A stretch of 64,000 nucleotides of DNA from Arsenophonus fragariae (GCA_047291315.1 JBDPYZ010000003.1:62001-126000), one strand, 5' to 3'. Counted from the first letter of the stretch, positions 1 through 9,283 are shown. A program made the numbers and translations. Notes: generated by a model not told the origin, from the letters alone.

Positions 1-370
1 AAATGGTATATCAAAAGCTAAAATTATCAATTATAGTTATTTATTATCGCGAAATTTATTTTGTTATTGCCATTTAATTCATAAATATTTTGAATGTTAA
101 TATAATAAAAATGGATTTTAAAATAGATTTAAATAGTCCATAATTTCTTATTCGCAAAATAAATATCATTTGTAATACATTATATACATTTAATATTAAT
201 TAATTGGCTTGTTATAACACTAACGTTAAATCAAATATATATAAATTAAAATAAATAATGGTTAATCTAGGCTAGTTATCTGCTTGATGATAAGTGATAA
301 ATTAATTCCCTCATTTATTTAAATAAAAGGAAATGTCTTTATTGTCATTAAGTTGTAATACAATATGAAA
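1..370. other. AT-rich non-coding stretch
   Basis: No reading frame here resembles a protein and no RNA gene was recognised. The sequence is strongly AT-rich and lies downstream of the proVWX operon, whose likely terminator follows at 371-401. It may hold a decayed gene, but nothing in it can be named. Confidence 0.5.
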
Positions 371-401
371 AATAGGTTGAAAAGATAGCATTCAACCTAT
401 T
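371..401 (-). terminator. Probable terminator of proVWX
   Basis: A perfect 11-bp inverted repeat (AATAGGTTGAA / TTCAACCTATT) surrounds a 9-nt loop. On the minus strand the stem is followed by a short T run. It lies about 40 bp past the proX stop codon, where the operon transcript would be expected to end. Confidence 0.65.
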
Positions 402-441
402 TATAAAAAATCACATAAAATGTGTAATGCTAAGATTTTTA

Positions 442-1431
442 CTAGCTAGCTTTTAAAGCAACCTTAATCCAGTTATTAAAAAGTTGTTGATGAGCTTTTA
501 TCCAACCTTGAGCATGACGTTCAATGTCAGCTTGTGAAGCTTCTCCATTATGCATACGAAGATTCTGGGCATTAATATCTGTAATTGGAATTTTCATAAT
601 AGCAAATAGTTTTGCCGCAGCGGGATTCTTTTCTGCCCAAATTTTATTGGCGACGATATGCATCGTATTAGGCGGAAAACCATAATTTTTACCATTTGCT
701 AAAGTGGTATTACTTTTATCATTATTCGGTAGAGAAGAAAAAGGAATTTGCAACCAAACAACGTCTTTACCCGGTTTAAGTAAGGAGTTGATCCAATAAG
801 GTGCCCAGGTATAGTAGAAAATAGGTTTACCTTCTTTATAACGAGTGATGGTATCCGCTATTATCGCCACATAGTTACCCTGATTATGCTCAATTGTTGT
901 ATTTAAGTGATAAGTATTTAAATGGTTATTAATGGCGGCTTCACAGCCCCAACCTGGATTACAACCAGCGAGGTCTGCTTTACCGTTACCATTCGTATCA
1001 AATAATTTAGCAATATTAGGATCTTTAAATTGTGCTATGTTGGTGATGTTGTATTTATCAGCAGTTTTTTTATCTATCAGGTAACCTTGAACGGCATTAT
1101 TGATATAAGTGCCTTTGCGGTATAGGCGTTTATCTCCACCAACTGATTCATATAGGTGATTGTGTAATGGCTGCCAATTGACTGCCATAAAAGTTGCATC
1201 ACCGGCGGCAAGTGATACGTAAGCAACGGTATAGTCGACCTCTTGGGTTGGTAATATTTGGTAACCTAATTTTTCCAATGCTTTATTAACGATCAACGTT
1301 TGGAAAGTTTCTTCCGCAATGGTGCTTTGAATGGGTTGTACTTTTATACCTTTACCAGGTAGTTCAGTGGCAGAAAGTTTAATACTGATTAACGTTGTCA
1401 AAGCCGCAGCTAGGAAAACAGTTTTACGCAT
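442..1431 (-). CDS. proX: Glycine betaine/proline-binding periplasmic protein ProX
   Basis: Substrate-binding protein of the ProU osmoprotectant ABC importer; it captures glycine betaine or proline betaine in the periplasm. At 329 aa it is of E. coli length. Residues 1 to about 21 form a signal peptide with a basic start, a hydrophobic core and an Ala-containing cleavage site. The three tryptophans that form the ligand cage are present at W86, W161 and W209, matching W65, W140 and W188 of mature E. coli ProX, and the two cysteines of the CNPGWGC motif are kept. A strong ribosome site (AGAGAGGAAA) precedes the ATG. It is last in proV-proW-proX. Intact. Confidence 0.95.
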   Translation of the reverse strand: MRKTVFLAAALTTLISIKLSATELPGKGIKVQPIQSTIAEETFQTLIVNKALEKLGYQILPTQEVDYTVAYVSLAAGDATFMAVNWQPLHNHLYESVGGDKRLYRKGTYINNAVQGYLIDKKTADKYNITNIAQFKDPNIAKLFDTNGNGKADLAGCNPGWGCEAAINNHLNTYHLNTTIEHNQGNYVAIIADTITRYKEGKPIFYYTWAPYWINSLLKPGKDVVWLQIPFSSLPNNDKSNTTLANGKNYGFPPNTMHIVANKIWAEKNPAAAKLFAIMKIPITDINAQNLRMHNGEASQADIERHAQGWIKAHQQLFNNWIKVALKAS

Positions 1432-1503
1432 TGTTATTTCCTCTCTAGGGGGTAAAGTCAGATGATTGAGCTAAAATTTTATATGATGAAAATAACTCCA
1501 TGT

Positions 1504-2556
1504 TTATTTCCAGAAACGAGTTTTAGTTTTTTGCAATAAACAGGTAATTAAGCCAATAGGTCCAGTGTGATACCAAGCTATATTTTTTTTAATACAGGTT
1601 TTTTCACCTAATGATTGTGTTAGTCGATCCAGAATAATAGCTAATATGACAATACCAGTACCCCCTATGGCTGCTAATCCAATATCTAAGCGGCCAATTC
1701 CCCTAAGTACCATTTGCCCCAAACCGCCAACCGCAATCATAGATGCAATAACGACCATCGAAAGTGATAGCATCAATGTTTGATTAATACCTGCCATGAT
1801 AGTTGGCGCAGCAAGCGGCAGCTGAACTTTAAACAAAAGCTGATTTCGACTGGCGCCAAGTGATTCTGCTGCTTCAATAAGATCATCGGGTACTTGCCTT
1901 ATTCCTAAAATAGTTAATCGAATGATTGGTGGTAGAGCAAAAATAATTGTCACGATAATACCAGGGACGTTGCCAATACCAAATAACATGACAATAGGTA
2001 CCAAATAAACAAATGCCGGTGTAGTTTGCATTGCATCTAAAAGCGGTCGAATTATTTGGCTTACTCGTTTGCTATTTGCTAACCATATTCCCAATGGTAG
2101 GCCAATTAAAAGAGAGAAAAACAATGCAGTTAATACCAGAGATAAAGTAATCATTGCTTCTGACCAGGCTCCGATAGCCCCAATGAAAACCAATGATATG
2201 AAAGTAGCAATTGCCACTTTTTTATTTGCTAACTGCCAAGCTAACAGTGCGAAAGAAATAATGATAAGAGTAGCAGGTAATGTTGTTAGGGTTTGTTCAA
2301 AACTACTTAACATAAAATCAATCGGTAGACGGATCCATTGAAACAGCGGGCGGAAATGTAAAACTATCCAATCGATAGCATGTGAAACCCATGAACCCAG
2401 GGGTATTAGTGGTTGTTGGAAGGGATGCATGATATCAAAATGTTCAGTTGGTATATCGTTTATGGACGAATCTAGCCAATCTGTAGAGGTTTCTGTAGTT
2501 ATACTGTTCCAAGGATCATCAATTATTTCTTGATTCATGTGAGCTTGTTTATCCAT
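1504..2556 (-). CDS. proW: Glycine betaine/proline ABC permease ProW
   Basis: Inner-membrane permease of the ProU importer. At 350 aa it is close to the E. coli protein. A hydrophilic N-terminal tail of about 70 residues precedes a set of hydrophobic segments. The ABC-permease coupling region around EAAESLGASRNQLLFKVQLP, where the permease docks on the ATPase, is well conserved. The start overlaps the end of proV by 8 bp, which indicates translational coupling. The closely spaced second Met (codon 7) is an alternative start. Intact. Confidence 0.95.
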   Translation of the reverse strand: MDKQAHMNQEIIDDPWNSITTETSTDWLDSSINDIPTEHFDIMHPFQQPLIPLGSWVSHAIDWIVLHFRPLFQWIRLPIDFMLSSFEQTLTTLPATLIIISFALLAWQLANKKVAIATFISLVFIGAIGAWSEAMITLSLVLTALFFSLLIGLPLGIWLANSKRVSQIIRPLLDAMQTTPAFVYLVPIVMLFGIGNVPGIIVTIIFALPPIIRLTILGIRQVPDDLIEAAESLGASRNQLLFKVQLPLAAPTIMAGINQTLMLSLSMVVIASMIAVGGLGQMVLRGIGRLDIGLAAIGGTGIVILAIILDRLTQSLGEKTCIKKNIAWYHTGPIGLITCLLQKTKTRFWK

Positions 2557-3748
2557 TTATGGTCTCCTTATCTAATGCTTGCAGTAAGATCCCTTTAGAA
2601 ATAACGCCAATATAACGTTGATTATCACCAATGACAGGAACTGCGCAGGGAGATTGAGCAATGGTTGAAATAAGTTCATTAAGTGGAGTGTCGGCATCAA
2701 TAGCACAAGGTGAGGTTAGGATTGCCTGTTCAATATTTTTTTTATCGTGTAACGCTTGTTCCAATGAGTTAATTGAAACTATACCGACAAATTTTTGACC
2801 TCTTTCAATTAAATAACCATAATCACGATCTTCATCATTTAGTATTTTTAGTCCTGACCGTGGGCCAAAGCCGGGAGCAACATGTAACAGCGCATCGGGA
2901 CGACGACGGGCTATATCTTTAGCGGAGAAGACTTGGCTGATATCAACACCACGGAAAAATGTTTTGACATAATCATTAGCCGGATTATTTAAAATTTCAT
3001 CAGGTGTGCCAACTTGGATAATAACGCCATCTTGCATAATCGCGATACGATCTCCGATCCGCATCGCTTCATCAAGATCATGAGAGATAAAGATAATAGT
3101 GCGTTGTTTATAACCTTGTAATGACAGTAATTCATCTTGCATTTCTGTTCTAATTAGTGGGTCTAGCGCGGAGAATGCTTCATCCATTAGCAGAATGTCA
3201 GGATCATTTGCCAATGCGCGGGCAAGACCGATACGTTGACGCATCCCCCCTGATAGTTCGTTTGGAAAGGATTGTGCCCATTGTTCAAGATTAACTTGTC
3301 GTAAAGCGGCTAATGCTTTTTCTGTTCGTTCCGGCTTTCTAACACCCGCTAACTCCATGCCAAGTGCGGTATTATCTAATACATTGAGATGGGGCATTAA
3401 CGCAAACGATTGAAATACCATACTGATCTTTTTACGCCGTACTTTCCGTAATTTTTCATGAGAAATTTTGGCGATATCTTCTCCGTCAATTAAGACTTGG
3501 CCTTTGGTTGGTTCGATTAGGCGATTGAGGAGGCGCACTAGGGTAGATTTTCCTGAGCCGGATAAACCCATAATGACGAAAATTTCGCCTTCTTCAATGG
3601 CTAGATTGGCGTTTTTAACACCAACAGTTAAACGAGTTTTATTAAATATCTGTTCTTTAGTTAAACCTTTATTGATAAGTTTAAAAGCATGACTCGGATG
3701 ATCTCCGAATATTTTATATAGATTTTTAACTTCAAGTTTAAATGACAT
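2549..3748 (-). CDS. proV: Glycine betaine/proline ABC transporter ATPase ProV
   Basis: ATPase that powers ProU uptake. At 399 aa it matches the E. coli length. Walker A is GLSGSGKST at residues 61-69, the ABC signature LSGGM is at 165-169, and Walker B is ILLMDE at 185-190. Two CBS repeats fill the last ~120 residues; in related OpuA systems these sense ionic strength. It heads proVWX and lies downstream of nrdF as in E. coli, separated by a 528-bp AT-rich gap that probably carries the osmotically regulated promoter. Intact. Confidence 0.96.
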   Translation of the reverse strand: MSFKLEVKNLYKIFGDHPSHAFKLINKGLTKEQIFNKTRLTVGVKNANLAIEEGEIFVIMGLSGSGKSTLVRLLNRLIEPTKGQVLIDGEDIAKISHEKLRKVRRKKISMVFQSFALMPHLNVLDNTALGMELAGVRKPERTEKALAALRQVNLEQWAQSFPNELSGGMRQRIGLARALANDPDILLMDEAFSALDPLIRTEMQDELLSLQGYKQRTIIFISHDLDEAMRIGDRIAIMQDGVIIQVGTPDEILNNPANDYVKTFFRGVDISQVFSAKDIARRRPDALLHVAPGFGPRSGLKILNDEDRDYGYLIERGQKFVGIVSINSLEQALHDKKNIEQAILTSPCAIDADTPLNELISTIAQSPCAVPVIGDNQRYIGVISKGILLQALDKETING

Positions 3749-4276
3749 GCAGTAATAATATCCTATGGCTAGTTAATTAATGATGTATTAATTTTTCGTA
3801 TCCTTATTTAAATTCATACTTTATATAATTTAACATAATGAAATATGCTGACAACCCTATGTTTAATAAAATTAATCAAAAAGAAGTGTTTTTTTTTAGA
3901 AAATGTTGATTGAGCCTTTATTTTTCTCGGTGTTATTTTTTATCTGATAAGTTTTTTATTTATAATTCATTGTTATTATTATAAATATGTTAATTTTTCT
4001 GCAATGGTGTTATTTTTATATTATTAAGTAATCTTTAATGTAATTTTTTGTTTACCAATTAAATTAATTTATAAATTTAATTGATTTTATTTTTTATAAT
4101 TAAATAATTTTAGTGATTATTGCGAAAATAGGTTTATTTTTTGTTCTCAGATGAGAAAAAATTGATTTGAAATTTGTTTTGCTAATAAAAAGTAGGCTAA
4201 ATGAAGTATACATATATGATATTATGTTGCTGTATTTAATTGCTTTTTTATCATTATTTAATAGAATATTAATAAA
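3749..4276. other. AT-rich gap between nrdF and proV, likely proU control region
   Basis: 528 bp without a supportable gene. In enterics proU transcription starts in this gap and is silenced by H-NS at low osmolarity, so this curved-looking, T-tract-rich DNA is the natural place for the proV promoter. I could not pick out a single convincing -35/-10 pair, and no hairpin terminator for nrdF was obvious. Confidence 0.4.
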
Positions 4277-5242
4277 TTAGAAGTTCCAATCCTCATCTTC
4301 TGTGGTAATTGTTTTACCAATAATGTAAGAAGAACCTGAACCAGAAAAAAAATCGTGATTTTCATTAGCATTTGGTGATAGTGCTGACAAGATTGCTGGG
4401 CTAACATCGGTCATCGTTTCTGGAAAAAGAGACTCATAGCCTAAATTCATTAATGCTTTATTGGCATTATAGTGAAGAAATTTTTTTACATCTTCTGTCC
4501 AGCCAACATTATCATATAGAGATTCACTATATTTAATCTCATTCTCATATAAGTTTAATAATAATAAGTAAGCAAAATCTTTTATTTCTTCTTTTTCTTT
4601 ATCACTATATTTGATTAATGATTTTTGAAATTTATAGCCAATATAGTAGCCATGGATCGCTTCGTCGCGAATTATTAACCGAATAAGATCGGCAGTGTTG
4701 GTTAATTTCCCTCGGCTTGACCAGTACATTGGCAAGTAAAATCCGGAATAGAAGAGAAATGATTCGAGAAAGACACTCGCAATTTTTTTCTTAATAGGAT
4801 GAGGATTACAATAATGCTCTAATATTAAATGGGCTTTTTTTTGTAAAGCACTATTTTCTTCACTCCATTGATAAGCATCATCAACATCGGAAGTCAGACA
4901 AAGGGTCGAAAAGATGGAGCTATATGAACGAGCATGGACTGCTTCCATAAAGCTGATATTTGACATGACTGCTTCTTCATGAGGTGTTAAGGCATCTGTC
5001 ATCAATGCAGGCGCCCCTACGTTGTTTTGGATAGTATCCAGTAGGGTTAAACCAGTAAAAACACGAATTGTTAGTTTTCTTTCCTCTTTTGTTAATGTAT
5101 TCCAAGTTAGAATATCATTTGAAAGTGGAATTTTTTCTGGTAACCAAAAATTGGTGGTTAATTTATTCCATACCTCTAGATCCTTATCATCCTCAATACG
5201 GTTCCAGTTGATTGCACGTACTATTGAATTTGTTATCGCCAT
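4277..5242 (-). CDS. nrdF: Class Ib ribonucleotide reductase small subunit NrdF
   Basis: Radical-generating beta subunit of class Ib ribonucleotide reductase, which makes deoxyribonucleotides with a dimanganese or diiron tyrosyl-radical cofactor. At 321 aa it is of normal length. The metal ligands and radical Tyr are visible: D69, E100, H103 and Y107 (motif EAVHARSY), and the second helix pair includes the EAIHGYY motif. The acidic tail ending DEDWNF resembles the peptide that docks into NrdE. It is last in nrdH-nrdI-nrdE-nrdF, 16 bp after nrdE. Intact. Confidence 0.96.
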   Translation of the reverse strand: MAITNSIVRAINWNRIEDDKDLEVWNKLTTNFWLPEKIPLSNDILTWNTLTKEERKLTIRVFTGLTLLDTIQNNVGAPALMTDALTPHEEAVMSNISFMEAVHARSYSSIFSTLCLTSDVDDAYQWSEENSALQKKAHLILEHYCNPHPIKKKIASVFLESFLFYSGFYLPMYWSSRGKLTNTADLIRLIIRDEAIHGYYIGYKFQKSLIKYSDKEKEEIKDFAYLLLLNLYENEIKYSESLYDNVGWTEDVKKFLHYNANKALMNLGYESLFPETMTDVSPAILSALSPNANENHDFFSGSGSSYIIGKTITTEDEDWNF

Positions 5243-5258
5243 TTGTTGAACCTATAGA

Positions 5259-7388
5259 TTATAGCGCACATGAAACGCAGCCTTTGACTTCTGTTCCCTC
5301 TAATGTCGATTGGCGGATACGAATGTAATAAAGGGTTTTAATACCTTTTTTCCAGGCATATATCTGAGCACGATTAATATCTCGAGTGGTTGCATCATCA
5401 GTAAAGAAAAGGGTTAATGATAGACCTTGATCGACATGTTGGGTAGCAGTAGCATAAGTATCAATGATTTTTTCAGCGCCTATTTGATAAGCATCTTGAT
5501 AATATTCCAAATTTTCGTTCGTCAAGTAAGGGGCTGGATAATAGACACGGCCAATTTTACCTTCCTTACGAATTTCAATACGTGCAACAATAGGATGAAT
5601 GCTTGAAGTTGAATGATTAATATAAGAGATAGAACCAGTTGGCGGAATGGCTTGTAAATTCTGATTATAGATCCCGTGCTTCATAATTGATCGCTTGAGT
5701 TTTTGCCAATCTTCAGTCGTAGGAATATGAATAGCTGAGAGTTGAAATAGCTGTTTTATTTTTTCAGTTTTAGGTTGCCACTGCTGATTGATATATTTAT
5801 CAAAATATTCGCCAGAGGAGTATTTAGAGTGTTCAAAACCACAAAAATAGTGTTGACGCTCAATAGCTAGCTTATTAGATGCCTGTAATGCATAGTAAGT
5901 TACGGTATAAAAGTAGATATTGGTGAAATCAATCCCCTCTTCTGAACCATAATGAATATGTTCACGTGCCAGGTAACCATGTAAATTCATTTGTCCTAAA
6001 CCAATAGCGTGTGATTTTTTATTACCTTTTTGAATTGAGGGCACTGATTGGATATGGCTCATATCTGAAACAGTCGTTAATGCTCTAATGGCAACTTCAA
6101 TTGAATGAGCAAAGTCAGGGGAATCCATCGTTTTAGCTATATTCATTGATCCTAAATTACAGCTAATATCTTTACCTACATGGCGATAATCTAAATTTTC
6201 GTCGTAAATGCTAGCATCATTAACTTGTAAGATTTCTGAGCACAGATTACTCATATTAATCCGGCCATAAATAGGATTTAGGCGATTGGCATTATCTTCA
6301 AATAGAATATAAGGATAACCTGATTCAAATTGAATTTCTGCTAAGGTGAGAAAAAACTCACGGGCGTTGATCTTTTGTTTGCGGATCTTTTTATTATTTA
6401 CCATCTCTGAATATTTTTCAGTGATGGTAATTTCCGACATAGGCACACTATAATAGCGTTCAATATCGTAAGGTGAAAAAAGGTACATATCTTGATTGTT
6501 TTTAGCCAGATGAAAGGTAATATCAGGGATCACGATACCGAGTGATAAGGTTTTAATCCGGATTTTTTCATCAGCATTTTCACGTTTAGCATCTAAAAAG
6601 CTTAAAATATCGGGATGATGGGCGTGGAGATAAACTGCTCCGGCGCCTTGTCTTGCACCAAGTTGGTTGGCATAAGAAAAGGCATCTTCTAGCATTTTCA
6701 TTACTGGTATTACACCAGAAGATTGGTTCTCAATTAGTTTTATTGGAGCCCCAGCCTCACGTAAATTAGTCAGTAAGAAAGCGACACCGCCGCCACGTTT
6801 TGACAGTTGTAAGGCCGAATTAACAGAACGGCCTATTGATTCCATGTTATCTTCTATTCGTAGTAAGAAACAAGATACTAGTTCACCGCGCTGTTTTTTA
6901 CCGCAATTTAAAAAAGTGGGGGTTGCTGGTTGGAAGCGACCACTAATAATTTCATCCACCAGTTGGCTAGCTAACACTTGTTTTCCTTGTGCCAGAGTTA
7001 GAGCAACCATACAAACTCTGTCTTCATAACGCTCTAAGTAACGTCTACCATCAAAAGTTTTTAAAGTATAGCTAGTATAATATTTAAAAGCGCCAAGAAA
7101 TGTTTGAAAGCGAAACTTGTGGTTATAGGCTTGCTGGAAAAGTTTTTTAATAAAAGTAAATTCATACTGCGCCAGTATTGCAGGCTCGTAATAATTTTTT
7201 GCAACTAAAAAATCTAGTTTTTCTTGCAAATTGTGAAAAATAACAGTGTTTTGATTGACATGGTGACGGAAGTAATGATGAGCAGCCTGCTTATCTTTAT
7301 CGAGTTGAATTTTATTATTTTTATCAAACAGATTTAGCATGGCATTGAGCGCATGATAATCAAGTTGTTCATGAGGATGTACTGTCAT
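5259..7388 (-). CDS. nrdE: Class Ib ribonucleotide reductase large subunit NrdE
   Basis: Catalytic alpha subunit that reduces ribonucleoside diphosphates. At 709 aa it is slightly shorter than the E. coli protein (714). The first active-site cysteine lies in PTFLNCGKKQRG, the conserved NLCSEIL and GSMN motifs follow, and the C-terminus ends in CVSCAL, the mobile redox pair re-reduced by NrdH. It lacks the N-terminal ATP-cone of class Ia enzymes, as expected for NrdE. It sits 19 bp after nrdI and 16 bp before nrdF. Intact. Confidence 0.96.
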   Translation of the reverse strand: MTVHPHEQLDYHALNAMLNLFDKNNKIQLDKDKQAAHHYFRHHVNQNTVIFHNLQEKLDFLVAKNYYEPAILAQYEFTFIKKLFQQAYNHKFRFQTFLGAFKYYTSYTLKTFDGRRYLERYEDRVCMVALTLAQGKQVLASQLVDEIISGRFQPATPTFLNCGKKQRGELVSCFLLRIEDNMESIGRSVNSALQLSKRGGGVAFLLTNLREAGAPIKLIENQSSGVIPVMKMLEDAFSYANQLGARQGAGAVYLHAHHPDILSFLDAKRENADEKIRIKTLSLGIVIPDITFHLAKNNQDMYLFSPYDIERYYSVPMSEITITEKYSEMVNNKKIRKQKINAREFFLTLAEIQFESGYPYILFEDNANRLNPIYGRINMSNLCSEILQVNDASIYDENLDYRHVGKDISCNLGSMNIAKTMDSPDFAHSIEVAIRALTTVSDMSHIQSVPSIQKGNKKSHAIGLGQMNLHGYLAREHIHYGSEEGIDFTNIYFYTVTYYALQASNKLAIERQHYFCGFEHSKYSSGEYFDKYINQQWQPKTEKIKQLFQLSAIHIPTTEDWQKLKRSIMKHGIYNQNLQAIPPTGSISYINHSTSSIHPIVARIEIRKEGKIGRVYYPAPYLTNENLEYYQDAYQIGAEKIIDTYATATQHVDQGLSLTLFFTDDATTRDINRAQIYAWKKGIKTLYYIRIRQSTLEGTEVKGCVSCAL

Positions 7389-7407
7389 TAGGAAGCTCCG
7401 TATTACT

Positions 7408-7824
7408 TTATTGCATTTGTTGTTGCCAAAATTTTTGTAGCCTTTGGCGTACTTGTTGAAGATCCCGTTCAGTACCTAGTAATTCAAAACGATAGAGCAA
7501 TGGTACTTGGCATTTAGCAGAAATAATGTTGCCTGCTATAGCGTAAGTTTCACCAAAATTACTATTTCCTGATGCAATGACGCCCCGTAAAAAATTTCTA
7601 TTTTGTTGTTGATTTAAAAAGTAAATAACAGGTTTAGGTACAGATCCTGTGGTATCACCCGCGCCATAGGTAGGTAGCAGTAAAACGTAAGGTTGTGTCG
7701 CATTTGTTAGCATTTCATTCGTATCAATGGGAATACGTGTAGCCGGGATTCCCAATCTTTGCACAAAGCGATGGCAATTTTCAGATTTACTGGAATAGTA
7801 AATAAGTGACTGTTTTTTAATCAT
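7408..7824 (-). CDS. nrdI: Flavodoxin-like NrdI
   Basis: Small flavoprotein that supplies the oxidant used to assemble the manganese-tyrosyl radical cofactor of NrdF. At 138 aa it is of normal size. The N-terminal strand LIYYSSKSENC and the loops around PTYGAGDTTG and ASGNSNFGE match the FMN-binding loops of NrdI. It sits between nrdH (9 bp gap) and nrdE (19 bp gap), as part of one transcript. Intact. Confidence 0.93.
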   Translation of the reverse strand: MIKKQSLIYYSSKSENCHRFVQRLGIPATRIPIDTNEMLTNATQPYVLLLPTYGAGDTTGSVPKPVIYFLNQQQNRNFLRGVIASGNSNFGETYAIAGNIISAKCQVPLLYRFELLGTERDLQQVRQRLQKFWQQQMQ

Positions 7825-7833
7825 ATTATTATT

Positions 7834-8061
7834 TTAGTTATTGGCTAATTGACGGATCATATCTGGGCGAAAGCCTGACCAATGTTGCTTACCTGCTATA
7901 ACAACGGGTACTTGTTGATAGCCTAACTTGGTAATAAAACGTAGTGCTTCATGATCTCGGGTTAAATCTACGACATCGTAAGGTAAATTCTTACGTTTTA
8001 GTGCTAGACAAGTTGCATTGCACTGTACACAATCTGTTTTACTGTAGACGGTAATAATCAT
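7834..8061 (-). CDS. nrdH: Glutaredoxin-like thiol reductant NrdH
   Basis: Electron donor for NrdE with a glutaredoxin sequence and thioredoxin-like specificity. The redox motif CVQC is at residues 10-13, and the WSGFRPD signature of NrdH is near the C-terminus. The open frame extends 15 codons further upstream (to 8106), but the ATG at 8061 is preferred because AAGGAG sits 7 nt before it and it gives 75 aa, close to the 81 of E. coli. First gene of nrdHIEF, downstream of two NrdR boxes. Intact. Confidence 0.93.
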   Translation of the reverse strand: MIITVYSKTDCVQCNATCLALKRKNLPYDVVDLTRDHEALRFITKLGYQQVPVVIAGKQHWSGFRPDMIRQLANN

Positions 8062-8115
8062 TGTTGGCTCCTTAATTCGATAATAACTAAGTTTATAATC
8101 GATCAATTATTATAA

Positions 8116-8131
8116 ATACTATATCTTGATT
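8116..8131 (-). promoter_or_regulatory. NrdR box, nrdH-proximal
   Basis: The 16-mer ATACTATATCTTGATT matches 12 of 16 positions of the NrdR consensus ACACWATATATWGTGT. It lies 55 bp upstream of the nrdH start, next to a TATAAT-like -10 at 8109-8114 (minus strand), so a bound repressor would block RNA polymerase. Paired with the stronger box at 8147. Confidence 0.65.
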
Positions 8132-8146
8132 TATTTTTATTCAACC

Positions 8147-8162
8147 ATTCTATATATAGTGT
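8147..8162 (-). promoter_or_regulatory. NrdR box, nrdH-distal
   Basis: ATTCTATATATAGTGT matches 14 of 16 positions of the NrdR consensus. Its start is 31 bp from the start of the proximal box, i.e. three helical turns, which is the spacing known for the tandem boxes bound by the ATP-cone repressor NrdR ahead of ribonucleotide reductase operons. Confidence 0.75.
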
Positions 8163-8345
8163 TATTGATTTTTGGTGGAAATTTTATATAACTTATTATT
8201 TCAACAAGAAATAAAAAATTTGTATTTTTATGATATTTTTTTAAACAATATTCCAATAGGCAAAACTATTTTTGTAAACAGAGGTAATTTTGTTTGAGGG
8301 ATAAAATGAATTGTTAAAATAGTTCAGTATTTTAAGGAAGTTGTT

Positions 8346-8816
8346 ATGTACCACCATTATTTTTCTGTCCCTAGAGATTTTCCAAGACCTTTCATTCATA
8401 TCGTCGCTGATAATTATGGAATAATTGGTGTTAGTTTTGTTGAACAAATGCATGAAAAAGAAAGTAAAAATATTCATATCGAACAGTGTATAAAAGAATT
8501 ACAGGAGTATTTTAATGGTGAAAGAAACAATTTTTCTGTCATACTGAATCCTACAGGTACCAATTTTCAAAAAAGAGTTTGGCAGCAACTTAGGGAAATT
8601 CCGTATGGTGAATCTTGGCGTTATAAGGAACTGGCAATTGCGTTAGGTTCAGCCAATTTTTGTAGAGCGGTTGGTATGGCGAATTCACGTAATCCTATCG
8701 CACTTATTATTCCGTGTCATCGTGTTATTGGTCGTGATGGTAAATTGGTAGGTTACACCGGCGGGTTAGATATAAAAAACTGGCTTTTAGATTATGAAAA
8801 GATGGGAATAATCTAA
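8346..8816 (+). CDS. ogt: Methylated-DNA--protein-cysteine methyltransferase (Ogt/MGMT type)
   Basis: Suicide enzyme that removes O6-alkyl groups from guanine in DNA. At 156 aa it has the short N-terminal ribonuclease-H-like domain and the helix-turn-helix domain with the acceptor cysteine C124 in the invariant motif IPCHRVIG. The arginine finger region (FCRAVGMANSRNP) is also present. It stands alone between the divergent nrdH operon and cspE; E. coli has neither its ogt nor ada here, so the placement is lineage-specific. The symbol is given on domain grounds and the exact orthology to E. coli Ogt is not certain. Intact. Confidence 0.88.
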   Translation: MYHHYFSVPRDFPRPFIHIVADNYGIIGVSFVEQMHEKESKNIHIEQCIKELQEYFNGERNNFSVILNPTGTNFQKRVWQQLREIPYGESWRYKELAIALGSANFCRAVGMANSRNPIALIIPCHRVIGRDGKLVGYTGGLDIKNWLLDYEKMGII

Positions 8817-9022
8817 AAATTGACTAAAAATGTTATAATAAACATTTATAAATAATATTATTGGTTTTTTTTATTGTTTTTTAAGGTTGTTATCCTATAT
8901 TACAATGATAATTTAAGTTTTTAATTAATCTCGTGATCTTAGTAGTAGACAATGAAGCATAATTTTTGCTGTACTATATGTGGCAAAAATTGTGTTTTTT
9001 TAGTTATGTAAAGGTAATTTTG

Positions 9023-9232
9023 ATGTCAAAAGTTAAAGGTAACGTTAAGTGGTTCAACGAAGTAAAAGATTTTTATCTTATCACCCCAGAAGATAGTAGT
9101 AAAGACGTATTCGTTCACTTCACCGCTATTCAATCCGAGTGTTTTAAGACTTTGGCCGAAGGTGAGAAAGTTGAGTTTGACATTACTGAAGGGGAGAAAG
9201 GGGCATCTGCTATAAACGTTGCCGCTATTTGA
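9023..9232 (+). CDS. cspE: Cold-shock family protein, CspE-like, with altered RNP1
   Basis: A 69-aa single cold-shock domain, the family's RNA chaperone and antiterminator fold. The ATG at 9023 is chosen because AAGG lies just upstream and it reproduces the canonical MSK start; the frame upstream of it is not conserved. RNP2 (VFVHF) is intact. RNP1, normally KGFGFI, reads KDFYLI at residues 15-20, replacing two glycines and one nucleic-acid-stacking Phe. The loop normally TNGFK reads SECFK. It may bind RNA weakly or be drifting. Position ahead of lipA fits E. coli cspE, with crcB and tatE missing in between. Confidence 0.85.
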   Translation: MSKVKGNVKWFNEVKDFYLITPEDSSKDVFVHFTAIQSECFKTLAEGEKVEFDITEGEKGASAINVAAI

Positions 9233-9256
9233 TTTACTAGAAAAATTTCTAATAGT

Positions 9257-9283
9257 CCGTCTCAATTAATGAGACGGGTTTTT
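9257..9283 (+). terminator. Terminator of cspE
   Basis: A perfect 8-bp stem CCGTCTCA / TGAGACGG with a 5-nt loop is followed by GTTTTT. It starts 24 bp after the cspE stop codon. The classic rho-independent form makes this one of the clearest terminators in the window. Confidence 0.88.

Noticed and set aside
2069..2341. 90-codon open frame on the plus strand inside proW
   Set aside because: It lies wholly antisense to a well-conserved permease gene, has no ribosome site and resembles no protein; it is a shadow of proW.
8241..8477. 78-codon minus-strand frame overlapping the methyltransferase start
   Set aside because: Antisense to the conserved start of the methyltransferase, low-complexity Asn/Phe/Ile-rich content and no ribosome site.
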